A DNA stretch of 64,000 nt. It comes from Myrmaecium sp. VS I D KN 1. Lineage: Eukaryota; Ascomycota; Dothideomycetes; Valsariales; Valsariaceae. This document shows, piece after piece, positions 21,999 to 33,947 of the stretch. Each line of letters starts with the position of its first letter. The stretch's first letter is position 1. The notes beneath the pieces were generated by a model. The model saw nothing but the letters and a program-made list of their open reading frames with translations, did not search any database and was not told the DNA's origin. Made by a program: the position numbers and the translations under genes. The stretch is taken from contig JADQAV010000038.1 in NCBI GenBank assembly GCA_019775845.1, positions 124,001-188,000 of the forward strand. Reading direction: 5' to 3'.

Positions 21999-24175
21999 AT
22001 GGAGCCGATAGTCACTCACAATGGCAAGGTGACACAGCTGAGGTACTTCTCGCGTGCCCATCTAGAGCATTTCGCGCTTCGGAATGCTAATGCAGTTGAT
22101 TCCTACGTAGCTATGAGCTCCCCCGCCGTGTCTTCGTCTCGAAAGTCTACCCGGTCAAGTCCTCGAACGGTTCAACGATCATTATCTACGGTCATGCTTC
22201 AGGCCTGAGCATCATGTGGAGAGGGGGTCGTCCGCTGAGAACTCCTCGATCAACCCAGGCGAAACGGCAACACAAGCAGCCGAACGGTACCAGCAATGAC
22301 GCCATCATGCTGATAGATTCTGATGATGATGAACCCACACATCAGACCAATGGACACACGGAGGAGGAGGAGGCAGATTTCGAGTCCGAGGAGGAAGAGG
22401 AGGATCCATCTGCGCCGTATCCACCGATAATACAGCAGCTTGACATTTCTCTGGACACCGAAGTACTGCATATTGCAATTCCTCGCATACCGACTGCCAA
22501 CAACCTACGATCACCGGACACGGTTCCACATATCTTCAGCCAGCAGATCGTGTTCTCAGTGGCTTGTGGTGATTGCAAAATCAGGGTGATCACCTTGCCT
22601 CTTACGCCACCATCAAACGCGAGAAAATCGGAGAAAAATCAGGGTCGGAGGGAGGCGCGCTGGAACGAAGACATACTGGATCTCGGAGGTCTTGGAGGAT
22701 GCCAGAATGCAGCGACGAGTATTTCAATGACCTGGACTTCAAGGAACCCTGTCGCTTTCAAGGAGCCAGCGGAAGATGCAGTCTTGATCGAGTCTCCCCG
22801 TAGGAAGAAGGTAGGCAGCAGAGCGGGTAAGCCCAATCCCACTGAGCACTCGGAAGCGCAAGACTGGGATCTGCTCATTGCTGCTCACTACCCCGAAATG
22901 ACCGGTCTGCTGTATCTCTTCCGCGTACCACTCGCTTCCGATCGAATCCACCGCGCGCTTCTCCGAGGCCCTCCGCTTCCTGAACAGACGCAATACCTCC
23001 GTTCCCCGGCGACGACTATCGCATTCAGCCCAGCCTTGCACCCGAACCGGCGGCATTCTCAACTACTTGTTCTGGAGCCAAAAGGCATTGTGAGGATCTA
23101 CGACCCCCTAGGCACACCGCGCAAACGCCCCGCCTCCGCTATCTCCGACAGCGACTCCTCATCCGGCCTTGCAGACAATGGCCTCTGGCTTGCCGCGTTT
23201 CACACCAGCTTCGAAACACCCAAGGACCCCGAAACTGCATCCCCGTTTACCGTTCAACGCAAACGTATCCTCGATGCTCAATGGGCCACCGACGGGCGCT
23301 GTATCATCGCCTTGCTTGCCGATGGCGAATGGGGCATCTGGGACATCGAGCAAACGGGTCCCTCCAGCGCTGTCCGCTCCGCCTCTCGCCCCACTGACCC
23401 CTTATCGTTCGTTCTCCGCGGGTACGTCAGCAGCACTCACGCCGGCAGCGCGGCCGGCGCGAACAAGCACAGTATGAAAAATAGCGTCTCCCTCGCCCCC
23501 ATGACGCCCAATACGCGCCGCACCAAGCAGAAGACATCTTCCCTCTTCGTCGGGCAGGGCAATAGCAGCGGCGGCCTCGGGTCCCCGCACAACTCCCGCG
23601 GCGGCATCAACATCGCCTCGCTGGCCAGCGAATCCGGCGGCGTCTCCGAGGACTCCGTCATCCTCTGGTACGACACGGACGCCTACCGCATCGCCAACCT
23701 CGCGCAGTTCTGGTCACGCAACAGCGCCGCCGCGGCCGGATCGTCGTCGACGTCGTCCGCGTCGTCATCCCTGTACGGCGGCGGCCTCACCCGCGTCGAC
23801 GGCTTTACCACCCACGGCGAGATGATCAATCACATCGACCAGTTCGCCATCACCACCCAGGAGTCGCGCGCGGGCTTGCAGCGGGACTTGCTCATCACCG
23901 CCGAGCACCGGCTGTGCTTCGTGAGCGCCAAGGGGGCCCGGGAGCGGGAGCGCGTGCGGCTGTTCGAGCAGGAGCGGGACGGCGACCAGGCTGTGGAAGA
24001 GCGGACGAGGAAGGTGGATCAGCAGCTGCTGGAGCGAGGCGAGCTGGATCTGGGCGGCATGGAGCGGCTGCTGACGGGACTGGGTGGGGCCATGGGTGTG
24101 CCGGCGGAGGCACCGAGCGTTTCCGCCGCCGCGCCGCGAAGTCTGTTCGGCAGGAAGGTTGGATTTGCGGGTTGA
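21999..24175 (+). CDS. nup37: Nup37-like fungal nucleoporin (WD40-type)
   Basis: Two exons, 21999-22042 and 22111-24175, with a 68-nt intron (GTACTT donor, GCTAATG branch region, CTACGTAG acceptor), give 702 residues. The splice joins VTQLS to YELPRRVFVSKVYPV, then GSTIIIYGHASGLSIMWRGG, which fits the conserved N-terminus of the long fungal Nup37 family. Other features are an acidic stretch (EEEEADFESEEEEED), WD40-like strands (LLIAAHYPEMTGLLYLFRVP, RILDAQWATDGRCIIALLADGEWGIWDI) and a charged helical C-terminus. Known: Nup37 belongs to the Nup107-160 scaffold of the nuclear pore. An upstream ATG at 21889 opens an overlapping frame ending at 22011. The family name rests on remembered similarity, so a different WD40 protein is possible. 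Confidence 0.68.
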
Positions 24176-24453
24176 CGGAAACCGACCGGAGGATCCTGTA
24201 ATTGTACGTTATGAAAGATGCTGACGTTCCCTCGGCCACACTGGGACGAACGCGTTTACGTATCAGTGGATGATGAATTCAAATTATGAATAATACCCCA
24301 GAGCATTCTCCCAGTTTTTGTTATACATGCAATTGCAATGTAACGTCTACCCGCTTCATTGTCTATGTCTAAATCTATGCCGCTCGCAATATGATAGCAC
24401 ATCGATCCGAACCGGCCTCGGGATACCTACTCGGCAGTCCCGGGGGCCTTGAA
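24176..24453. other. Short convergent intergenic region
   Basis: These 278 bp separate two converging genes and must hold both 3' UTRs. Nothing else is seen. Confidence 0.5.
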
Positions 24454-26176
24454 CTAATATCCCAATTCTTCCGCCACCTGCTCGATCGCCGTGACGAGCC
24501 CGTCCACCGTGCCCGCCCTCGTGGTGCCCTGGACGACGACGCGGAAGAACTTGCCCTTGGGGCCGGGGGCGAAGTCGACCATCCAGCCCCGCCGCACGAG
24601 CGCGCGGCTGATGTCCTCGGTCACCTTGCCGTTGGCGGCGTAGTCGTCGGCCAGGGCGCGGTCGCGGGCCCAGTAGAAGCAGACCTGCAGGCAGGGCGGG
24701 GGGTTCGCGCTGGCGAGGAGGACGTGGGGGTGGCGGGCGAGGCGGGCGGCGAGCTGGGCGCTGCGGGCGAAGGCGCGGCCGACGAGGCGGTCGAAGTGGT
24801 CGAGGCCGTAGTACTCGAGGGCGAGGTAGAGCTTGAGGCTGTCGCCCTTGCGGCCGCACTGCGGGGTCAGGTCGGCGAGGTCGTACAGGTGCGTGGGGTC
24901 GGCGAGCGCCTCCTCGGCGTGGAAGAGGTAGCCGGCCGGCAGGGTCATGGCCTGCCAGGCATGCCGCAGGTCCTGTACCAGCAGGAACGAGCACGTCACC
25001 GGCACGCCCAGCATCTTGTGCGGCGTGATCGCGACCGAGTCCGCCAGCTCGAGGCCGTCCATCTTGCTCGCCCGCAGCCGGCGGTTGAAGATCACCGGCC
25101 CGCCCCAGGACCCGTCCACGTGCAGCCAGAGCTGGTGGCGCTTGCAGACGGCCGAGATGGCCCGGATCGGGTCGAACGAGCCCAGGACCGTGGTGCCGGC
25201 CGTCGCGTTGACGAAGAACGGGGTTTCGCCGGCCTTCTTCGCCTCCACCACCAGTCGCTCCAGCTCGGCGGGGTTCATGCAGCCGTCAGCGTCCACCGGG
25301 ACGGGCCGCACGTTTTCGGAGCCGAAGCCAAACATCTGGGCCGCCTTCTCCAGGGAATAGTGGCCGTGGGCGGAGGTGAACATGACGAAGCGGCGGGTGC
25401 CCGCAACTAGACCAGCGGTCTTGGTCTCGGGGAAGAGGGTGTTGCGGGCAACGACGACCGCGCTGCTATTACTGGCGCTCCCGCCAGGCTGGTTGATACC
25501 GCCGACGTGGGGCCCGGTGAATCCGATGAGATTGGCGAGGAAGCGGGTGACGTGCTTTTCGACCAGGGAGAGGACAGGGGAGACTTGGTAGACGTGGACG
25601 TTGGTGTTCAGCACGGCCAGGATCAGCTCGCTCGCTACGCCAACCTACAACACGGTCTCTCAGCAACTGTCCAGGAACGAAGCGCCATGCTTTTCAAGGA
25701 GTGGTCCCAGATGGCATGTGGTGCTACATACAGCATTGGTGGAAGCGTAGAGCTTGTCCATGAACCCTTGGTCCCAAGTATTGACCGAATATTGTAGTAT
25801 CTTCCGTAGCGACTGGATCAAGCCCTCCTGCCCTTTCCCCTCCCCCGGTACCTCAAGGCCCAGCAGCGGCTCTAATGTTTGCGGTGGGTGTGATTCAACG
25901 AGGACCGTGTGATATTCTCCGCCTTCGACGGCTAGGCCGCGGCCGGTCGGTTTGACCTTGGCATCTTCGTCCGCGGCGCGGATGAAGGGGATGAGGAGCT
26001 TGATGACTGAATCGAGCACCTGTACACGTACACACATGAAAGTTAGACAGAAGCTCCCAAGGAACATCAGGCCGTTGTCCCCGTACCTCTTTCACTTCAT
26101 CGGCGCGATTGAGAGGAGGTTCTTCTGGAGCAGATCCATTCGGTCCAGGTATCGAACCGTTGGCGGAAGAAGCCAT
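24454..26176 (-). CDS. PLP-dependent group II decarboxylase (glutamate/cysteine-sulfinate decarboxylase-like)
   Basis: Three exons, 26176-26087, 26019-25732 and 25644-24454, with introns of 67 and 87 nt, give 522 residues. Seen: the pyridoxal-dependent decarboxylase fold with SAHGHYS (cofactor-stacking His region, about 217-223), HVDGSWGG with Asp303 to contact the pyridine nitrogen, and TPHKMLGVP with Lys336 as the PLP Schiff-base lysine. NTWDQGFMDKLYASTN and GGSASNSSAVVVARN are typical of the animal GAD/CSAD-like branch rather than plant or yeast Gad1 with its calmodulin tail. Known reaction class: decarboxylation of an acidic amino acid such as glutamate, aspartate or cysteine sulfinate. 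The substrate cannot be decided from the sequence. It is downstream of NOP9 on the same strand but separately transcribed. The third exon is notably GC-rich. Confidence 0.86.
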
Positions 26177-26673
26177 GGTAAAAGAGACACGAGGAACAGA
26201 TCTAAAGATGAAAGCACAAGAAGCAATTGATTAATATCTACAAAAAGAATATACAAGACCGAGAGAGAGCGGCTGGAGAGAAGAGGGGAGGTGGAGCGGA
26301 GAGGGATGGATGTCGCAAGCTGAGTGAATTGCTCATCGATCTGACTTTTATCCGAGTTTGGGCCAGACCCGACCCTTTCTTTGCTTGCGCCTTTGTCCCT
26401 TGAATCTTCGTCATCCGGCCTGCCCACTGCCCCTCTTCCTCTCCACAAGTTCTGCCCCTCCTCGTCCGCCCTGCTACTCGGAGTATGCCCCTGCCGAGCC
26501 CCGTTACGCCAAGCTCCTCCCCCACATTGTCGGTCTTCACCCCCGCAAGAACCGCAACGTGACACCAGGCGGGACGCATTTCGTGCCAAAAAACGTACAG
26601 TATTGTGATGCCAATGGACATATATCAAACAACTGCAAAGATCTTTCCCCCGAACGTGACTGCGCCTGGAATT
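26177..26673. other. Intergenic: decarboxylase promoter and NOP9 3' flank
   Basis: About 500 bp between two minus-strand genes. It contains the palindrome-like word TACTCGGAGTA near 26475. No gene or clear TATA box is seen. Confidence 0.4.
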
Positions 26674-28863
26674 CTACTCCTCCATCTCATCCTCCGCCTT
26701 CGCGACTTCCTTGCCCTTGCTCTTCGCCTCCCGCTTCTCCTTCTCCTTCTTCGCCTTCGCATGCTTCTCCCGCGCCAACTCGATCGCCGACTTCTTCTTC
26801 GGCCTGTCCTCCGCCGACGCCTCCGGGAACGCCTGGAACCCATCGTTGCCGGCGCTCTTCGCCTGCTTGACCCAGTCGCCTCGCCGCCGCTTGTACAGAT
26901 CCATCTTCCAGTTGCGCCACACGGCCCGGCCGACGTACGATTCGCGCAGCGCCGCTTCGTTCTCCGCGAGCTCCTCCGCGATGCGTTCGCGGATGAAGGC
27001 GAGCCCCACGGTGCCTTCCCAGATCGCGTCGATCACGTGGGACGCTGCGGGATCGAGGGCCATCTCGCCGACGTGCCCGTAGAACTGCTGGATTTCCTTC
27101 CGCCGGAAGATGACGGAGGCGTGAGGGGAGGTCAAGGCCGCCTGGAGTGCTCTGGAGGCAGTAGGATCCCTAGCCACCTTGAGTGACAGCGCGGTGCCTA
27201 AGCGCGCAAGCGAGTCGAAGATGAGATTGCTCAAGGGCCCTTGGACGGTGAGCATAGTCTGAGCCAGCAGGGATCCGTGCAACTTGTCAGGCCGAGCTTG
27301 CTGCCCACCGGCTGCTTGTTCCGGTTCGCCCGTTCCGTTCGTACTCGCTTCGCCCAACTTGAGCAGCCGTGCGATATCGAAACCGTTAGGGCCCTGCAGC
27401 GCCGATTCCAACGCTTGTGCGATCGGTTTCGTGTCGGCGCCACGGACGGCACAGCGCTCGATTAGCACTTTGATCACCGCGGTGCGGTTGCGCTCCATCA
27501 GATTCCCCATCTGCGACATGATCTGCGGAATGACACTATCCAGATCTTCCTTGCTCAACCGCTGGAGAACCTTCGATGCCACATAGCCAGCAATCTCGTT
27601 GCGCGCCAGACTTCCCATGCGCTCTTTGAAGAACTGCTTGTAAAGTGCTTTGAATGTCTTGCCAGGGGAGAACTCAATGATCGTCTCCAGCAGCCTGGAA
27701 CCAACCGGGCTGTATATGAGACCGTTGATGAAAGAGGCCGACTCCGAGTTTTCGGTGATGGGGTCATCAGGGAGGAGACGTCGCATGATGGAGTTTTCAT
27801 CTTTCGCTTTCTGCTTGCCGAACTTAGAGAGCTCGACCTGAAGGAGGAGTTGCAGCGTTGGGTTTCCAGTGGGGTGTAACGCAAGCGCGCGGAGGTAGTT
27901 CGTATCCAGCCCAGCCACACTGTTCTGGATGATCTTCCCCAGAGCCTCTGTGAACGAGTCTGGAACCTTGCGTTGCTCGAGGGTCAGTTCGGTGGCCTTT
28001 TCCACGCCCAGCACGCTGATCTTTTCTTTCCTTTTGCTTTGGAGGACAGTCCGATCCTTTTGTTCGAGAGGCAGACCGGATAAGACGACCAAAAGAACTC
28101 TGAGCGTATGGGAGGCGAACCTGTCCGTCATAAGATACCCTAGATATCCCTCCAGCTCGTTGATGGCATAGAGAAAGAGGTTCTCCATAGATACGTATAC
28201 TTCGTTGGGATCAGACGGTTCTCCTTGAGCGTCAGGGTGCATGATCTCTTCTGTGACTACGGGAGCGGCTTTCACAAAGAGCGCTTCGCAGCAGTGCGAA
28301 GCGAATCGGTGCTGGACAAGGTTCAAGAAGCTTTGTCATGTCAGTGGAAAGCTGCGTCGGAGCGTCTATACGGAAACTTACTGGCCACTGAACCTCTGAA
28401 AGAGGCGCTTCAGCTGAGCGGGTTTGGAAAGAAGGATCAAGCGTTCCATGAGCCTGGAGCAAGATTGGCTGTTTGCAATCCTGAGCTCCTTTCCGTCCGC
28501 CTCCTTGTACACGTTTTCTAGAAAGAGATCCCTCTCCTCCGGGCCTTCGAACTGGTTGGCTTCGAGCAGTTGATCCGCTCGCTTGAAATACTCCTGCTCC
28601 TCCTCGTCCAGCATCCCGTAGAACTCCATCTCCCCGGGACGTTCGACGTTTGCGAAAGCATCTTCACCGTACGCCCCTCCTTCATTTTCACCTCCATCCT
28701 CATACCCGTAGGCCTCGCCTTGCCGTTCTCTCAGCGGGATGAACTCTTCGCCTTCCTGGAACGACTGCTTGTGCCTCTTGTGTTCCAGGGGCTCCTCGGC
28801 GTTCTCCCGTTTTCGTTTCTTCTGTTCCTCGCGGCGACCGCGCTTGCGGTGCTCCCTCGGCAT
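26674..28863 (-). CDS. nop9: Nucleolar pre-40S protein Nop9 (Pumilio-like)
   Basis: Two exons, 28863-28382 and 28330-26674, with a 51-nt intron (GTAAGT..ACAAAG), give 712 residues. The start at [14 protein letters not shown] is chosen over an in-frame ATG 69 nt upstream because the basic N-terminus begins there in the family. The splice yields [22 protein letters not shown], a family signature. Pumilio-like helical repeats fill roughly residues 120-640 (for example [27 protein letters not shown]), and the C-terminus is Lys/Glu-rich with a nuclear-localisation look ([20 protein letters not shown]). Known: Nop9 binds pre-rRNA near the 3' end of 18S and blocks early cleavage by Nob1. The length is as expected. 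Confidence 0.93.
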
Positions 28864-31244
28864 GGTTAGTGGTGGTGGAACGTGTGGCAAGCAACGGCTA
28901 TCGAGGGGGTCTCGCGGGGGGGCGGTCGACAAGCCGCTAGACGGATCGAAACTGTCGCGAAGTATGGAACCGTAAGAGCGACCGTGAACCTAAGAGCAGA
29001 GAGTGCGAAGATATATGGGAGTGCGTATCGGGAGTGTCGGGTCAATGGTCAGGCCCAGCAGAGCAGAGGGTGAGGAACATCGCGGCGCAGGAATTGCCCA
29101 CGAGCATCGGCCGATGCGCTACAGAAAGTTTTCCAAGCCAGCGGTGCAGGGATCCGGAGCTTGGGCCCACCGGAGGAACGTTGACATGAGATCGCGCTTG
29201 ACCCAACGAGGCTGGTGGCGGCGATCTCGGGTAGCGAGGGTCAGGATCCCAGCCGATCCCAAGATGCCCGACCGACCGATCAGAGAGCTGCCATCGCTTC
29301 CCCGTCCCCCGCCTCGCCAGCTGCAACCTGCCCGCACCCGAGCACGCCTCCTTTCACTGCGGCTCCGGGCACGGTGGATTGGCATTGGCGAAGACTACGG
29401 AGTATGCACGCTTTTCTAGTACTCCGTTGCTCTGATGATCAGACAACAAGACAAACAATATGCACTTGCTGGAGGATACATGCTACGGAGGACATACATA
29501 GTCACGAACTGTCCTCGTCCGCCACGTAGATCTCTCGAGGCTACACGAAGCAAGATCGTCTTTAGCACTCGAGGATGACGGCAAGCTCTTCGATCTGATA
29601 CTTCCCCTCGGTCACACCGAGCGGCTGTATGGATTCAGTGGAAGGGACGGCGGGAAATCGAACCATTCGGCGCCTATCTGTCTGTGAGTGAGTCTGGTCG
29701 TGCACCGACGCACACAGAAAGCCAGACGATGCTGCTGCTGCCAGCCAAGAGCAATCGAGAACGGGCTGAAGGGCGGCATCAAGCTGCGTGGCGCTTTCCA
29801 CTCAAGATCGTCCCGTGGCGATGTGGACGAACCCCCCCCCCCCCCTACTGAATCTATTGCTGCAGAAACTGGCTACCCGCTTATCGGTGTGTGCAACCTC
29901 CTCCCGTTTTCGGTCACACCCTCCCCCTTCTCCGCAGAAACACTGGTGGCTCCCATCAATGCAGCCTGTCACCCCACAGTCCAGCCAACAGCCGCTCAAG
30001 CGGCGGCCGGTAACGAGCCACCGAATGGTCAATGTCTCTCTTCAGGGCGTTTGTCTCCCAATAACCCAAGACCCATCAGCAGCTGTGATCAGCCTAATTT
30101 CCACGCATCTCATGGCCTGATCAGCATCGGCTGCGCTTTTTCCCTTGCATGGGCGCTGGAACCATGTTATTTTCATGCTGAAACGAAACTGCCGGATCCG
30201 GCGATCTCAGAGGTTGACACCATATTAGTTCTGCGAAACGGCTGCATTTATCCGGGGACGGGGCTTTTCGGGGAGGAAAGCAGGCCAGGACAACTTGACG
30301 CGGTGTCTCCAGGACCAAGACCCGAGCGCTGATTCGGTGGGTTTCTGCCCGAATGTACACGGCGTGGAGCTGGGCATGCGAGGAGAAGAGAAGCTGCACT
30401 TCCCCTCCGGGATCACGCGCGAGTCGATTTGAAACGTGTGCGCGCGACTGCGGACTAGAGGACTTGTGATGGTCAACAAAGCGGTGATGGATCTATACCT
30501 CATCGAGTCCAAGATGACCAGTAGCAAGATGCGTGAGAGAAGAGAGATACCTATCCCACGCAGGGACTTGAGATTGGTCGGGCTCCGCTAAAGAGCGGAA
30601 AGTCGAATCAGCGGGTACTCGCTTACCTCACAGGGAGGGATTCGTCTCTGGGTCCTCAAGCTGAGGCCTCTACGCCCTCTAATAAACCTGCTATTAGCTA
30701 CTAGTGTATTGTTGTAGAGCAGAAGTCAAGGCTATGCACCATTGCAATGTGGAGCCCTAAGCGGATGGACTTGAACAACCGCACGCTGTCTCCAATGAAA
30801 ATGGCGACAGATGGTCAGTCATGGTCTTATCAGAGAGTCAATCTACCACCGGGCTTGCAACAAGTTTGGTCGAGGACCGAAGATCAGTTATACAAGAGCT
30901 CGAAGCGCGAGTTAGCTATACCAGCGGCCCAATGGCAAATATATAGGCTGAATAGCGAATAGGGGATAGCTCTTGACGGAGGACTCGTCATATATATCGA
31001 ACAAACCAATCATAATCTTTGGACTTATCCTGCTTGCGATGCTCCGAAGACATGGGATGTATTGAGTGATGGGCGGGGGTTGCGAAACGAAGGAGAGCTG
31101 AAGCGACTTATTCCTCAAGCCGGATGAGGAAAGTGGTGATGTAAACTCCGCAAGCTCCGAGCAATCTCATCGACCATCTCCGAACATATCCCGCTGGCCC
31201 TACAACGTGTTGCTTCCGCCGCATTTCAATGCGGAGCGACAGCC
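28864..31244. other. 2.4-kb divergent intergenic region, no gene recognised
   Basis: The NOP9 and RINT1-like starts face away from each other here. Open frames up to 214 codons exist on the plus strand but cross a 14-nt C run and have no motif. The stretch holds TACGGAGTA at 29396-29404 with an inverted near-copy at 29420-29428, and a small perfect hairpin at 30584-30599. It is long for a promoter region in this gene-dense window. A non-coding RNA or a lost gene cannot be excluded. Confidence 0.4.
29832..29845. repeat. Run of 14 C
   Basis: A pure C homopolymer of 14 lies in the NOP9-RINT1 intergenic region. Its length may be a sequencing artefact or vary between strains. Confidence 0.8.
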
Positions 31245-33947
31245 ATGGCGGCATTTGACAGACCTACCGAGCTTGACGCTCGCGTCATCGACTACCTCGA
31301 TGACAAGTTCCAGACATGGGAAGATCTCGGTACTCTCGAGTCGCTCTTATCGAACATACAAACCCAACATGGCCTTCTCCAAAAACAGGTGCGCTGCTCC
31401 GGCCCACGCCTACAAGAACCGACGTTGACCTGTGTGCAGCTAGAAGAAGCTGAACGAGACTTGGAGGAATCCAAACAAGCTGCTCGCGAGCATGATGCTC
31501 AGCTTCAGAGACGAGCGGAGCGGTTCGAGGAGGAGTGGGTGGACATTAATCGCAGGAAGATGATACTCACGCAATCGGACTCGATCGATGAAGCGCACGA
31601 GAAGCTCAAGCCGCTCATGGAGAAGTTGAGAAACCTGGACGTCGCGCAAGGCTATATTGACATCCTCACGGAAGTGGATCGGCTCAGGTATACCCTCGCT
31701 GCCGATACAGAGCATTTGACTGCGGCTGACCAAGTGGTGCAGCAACGAGGCGCAAACGCAGCTCGGAAAGGATGACGAAGCCGCGTTACAGTCCTATCGC
31801 GAACTGCGGACGTTCCTGAACACACTGAAACCGCTCCACGAGGCCGCCGAGGAAGGTGCTCCGCATCTCATGGACCATGTTACAAACGCGGCGGATACGG
31901 TTCGGAAACGGATAAAAGATGCCTTCGCTGGCCGTTTAGAGGCTGTCCTGAAGAACGTTAATTGGCCCAGAGCTGATACGACGCTTCTTGGGCAGAACCG
32001 AGACGACTTCGTCAGGTGTGTCGACAAGCTTTTGGACCTACAAGTGCCCGAACTCGAAGCGCATGAAGCGGGACGTGCGAACAGAAGGTCTCAACCAGCA
32101 CCGCTCGTCCTCTTACCCTTCGAGGTCTTGGTCCATCCCTTGGAGATGAGATTCCGATACCACTTTGAAGGGGACAAGCCCACCAATCGCCTCGACAAGC
32201 CCGAATACTTTCTTGCCCATGTCACCGATCTCCTAAGTTCTTATAATCCTTTCGTGGTTGATTATCTTCAGCCGTTACTTTCCCGCCGATTCAAGGGCAC
32301 GGACCTGGCTTTCAACACGATGTACATCGATGCGACCTCTGCGTTGATTACAGCTTTACTTCCGATGGTCCGGAGGAAGATATTCGCTATCCTTCCCAAG
32401 GTCTCGGAGCAGCCACAGTTACTGAGCCACCAGATGCATGAAATATTGAGTTTCGATACCACCATCCGTGAGGAGTGGGGCTACGATGGAGGCAATGGAT
32501 TGCAGGGCTGGAAAGGCTTGGCTTGGGAGGTCCTTGTCGAGAAGGACGCTTTTGGTCGGTGGCTTCAAGTGGAAAAGGACTGTGAGTTTACCGTACCCTG
32601 ACTCCTAAAGCCCCGCTGATCTTTTCTAGTTGCGCTGGCAAGATATCAGAGCATCATTGAGAACCCGGAGAGTGGAGAGCTCGACTATGACAGTGTCGAA
32701 GCGTCGGCGACAAAACCTACAAAGGCCGCCATCAGAGTTAACGATCTTCTGGAAACCATCACTGGTAGGTCTGGTTGCTATGCACGTTTGAGCTTTGACT
32801 GATCATCATTCTACAGACCGATACAAGCCGTTGTCCTCCTTCTCACAAAAGTTGCGATTCCTTATTGACATTCAGATATCCATATTCGACAGGTTTCACG
32901 AGCGTTTGCACGGAAGTCTCGAAGCCTATCTCACCATGACTTCAACTATTGGACGGACCGTTCAGAACATCAGCAGAGAGGAGCTAGCAAACCTTCAGGG
33001 CGTTGGGGGGTTAGATAGGCTGTGCCGGGTATTCGGAAGTGCGGACTACTTGGAGCGTGCCATGCGGGACTGGAGCGACGATATAGTAAGACTCTTACCT
33101 GCATCTCGAAGCTACAAAGCTAAACCTACTCCAGTTCTTCCTCGAACTTTGGGAAGAGCTCCAAGACCGCGCTCGCTCCAACAATCGGAAGTCCCTCGCA
33201 GGCCCGATGAGCATTTCTGACGTCGCCGAACGCACATCGAGCGCCGTCGGATCCGAGGACGACGATGGCGGGGCCCTGTTCGACGAGACCGCTGCTTCAT
33301 ACAACCGCCTGCGGATCCGCAGCGAGGGCATCATCGTTGACGTTCTGTCCAACAACATCCGCGAAGCGATCCGACCATATCGTCACATCAATCCATGGAC
33401 AACCGCCTCCTCGGTCCCCGGGACAAGCCACGGCCTCCCGACGCCAACAGCGGAGCTCGATCCGACCATTACCTATCTCGACACCAGCCTGGCCTTCCTT
33501 TCGAGAGCGCTGGCGGCGGCGCCCCTACGGCGCATCACCCGCCAGTGCCTGGCCACGCTGCAGTCCCTGCTATGGGACCAGGTGCTCACACGCCACCACT
33601 TCTCGACCGCCGGCGCCACCCAGCTCGCCACCGACCTGTCCGCCATCTGTCGCGTCGTGAACCGATGGGTCGGCGACGGGGTCGCGGAGACGGGCTTGCG
33701 GAAGATCCTCGAAGGGGTGCAGTTGATCGGGCTGCCGGTGCAGGGGACGCGGGACGGGGAGGCAGGGGGTGATGACGTCGAGCAAAGCGTCGACGACGTC
33801 GCAGGACTCGGTCTTTGGGAGGTGGAGCGGAAGCTGTTCGCGGACAATGAGAGCGCCCGCCAGGTCCTTGAGGAAATGGGCATGGAGACGTTGACGGAGG
33901 CGGAGGCGCGAAGCGTGTTGGAGCGGCGGGTCGAGTTGAGCAGTTGA
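31245..33947 (+). CDS. RINT1/Tip20 family vesicle-tethering protein
   Basis: Six exons, 31245-31388, 31440-31687, 31743-32581, 32630-32764, 32817-33085 and 33135-33947, with introns of 48-55 nt, give 815 residues. The splices restore a continuous family sequence, for example EVDRLSNEAQTQLGKDDEA, VEKDFALARYQSIIENPESG, ETITDRYKPLSSFS and WSDDIFFLELWEEL. Seen: an N-terminal coiled coil (about 48-120), then an all-helical body with the RINT1/TIP20 blocks LVLLPFEVLVHPLEMRFRYHF and LIDIQISIFDRFHERL. Known: Tip20/RINT1 is part of the Dsl1/NRZ tether that captures COPI vesicles at the ER. The first intron (51 nt) leaves the frame open if retained. Confidence 0.88.

Noticed and set aside
24391-25410. 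339-codon frame opposite the decarboxylase
   Set aside because: Exact antisense of a conserved GC-rich exon; such mirror frames arise from strong third-position GC.
29640-29720. Possible tRNA because GGTTCGATT occurs on the minus strand
   Set aside because: Flanking five-base stems do not pair and no cloverleaf can be drawn.
29688-30332. 214-codon plus-strand frame in the NOP9-RINT1 gap
   Set aside because: Crosses a 14-C homopolymer and shows no domain or helix pattern.
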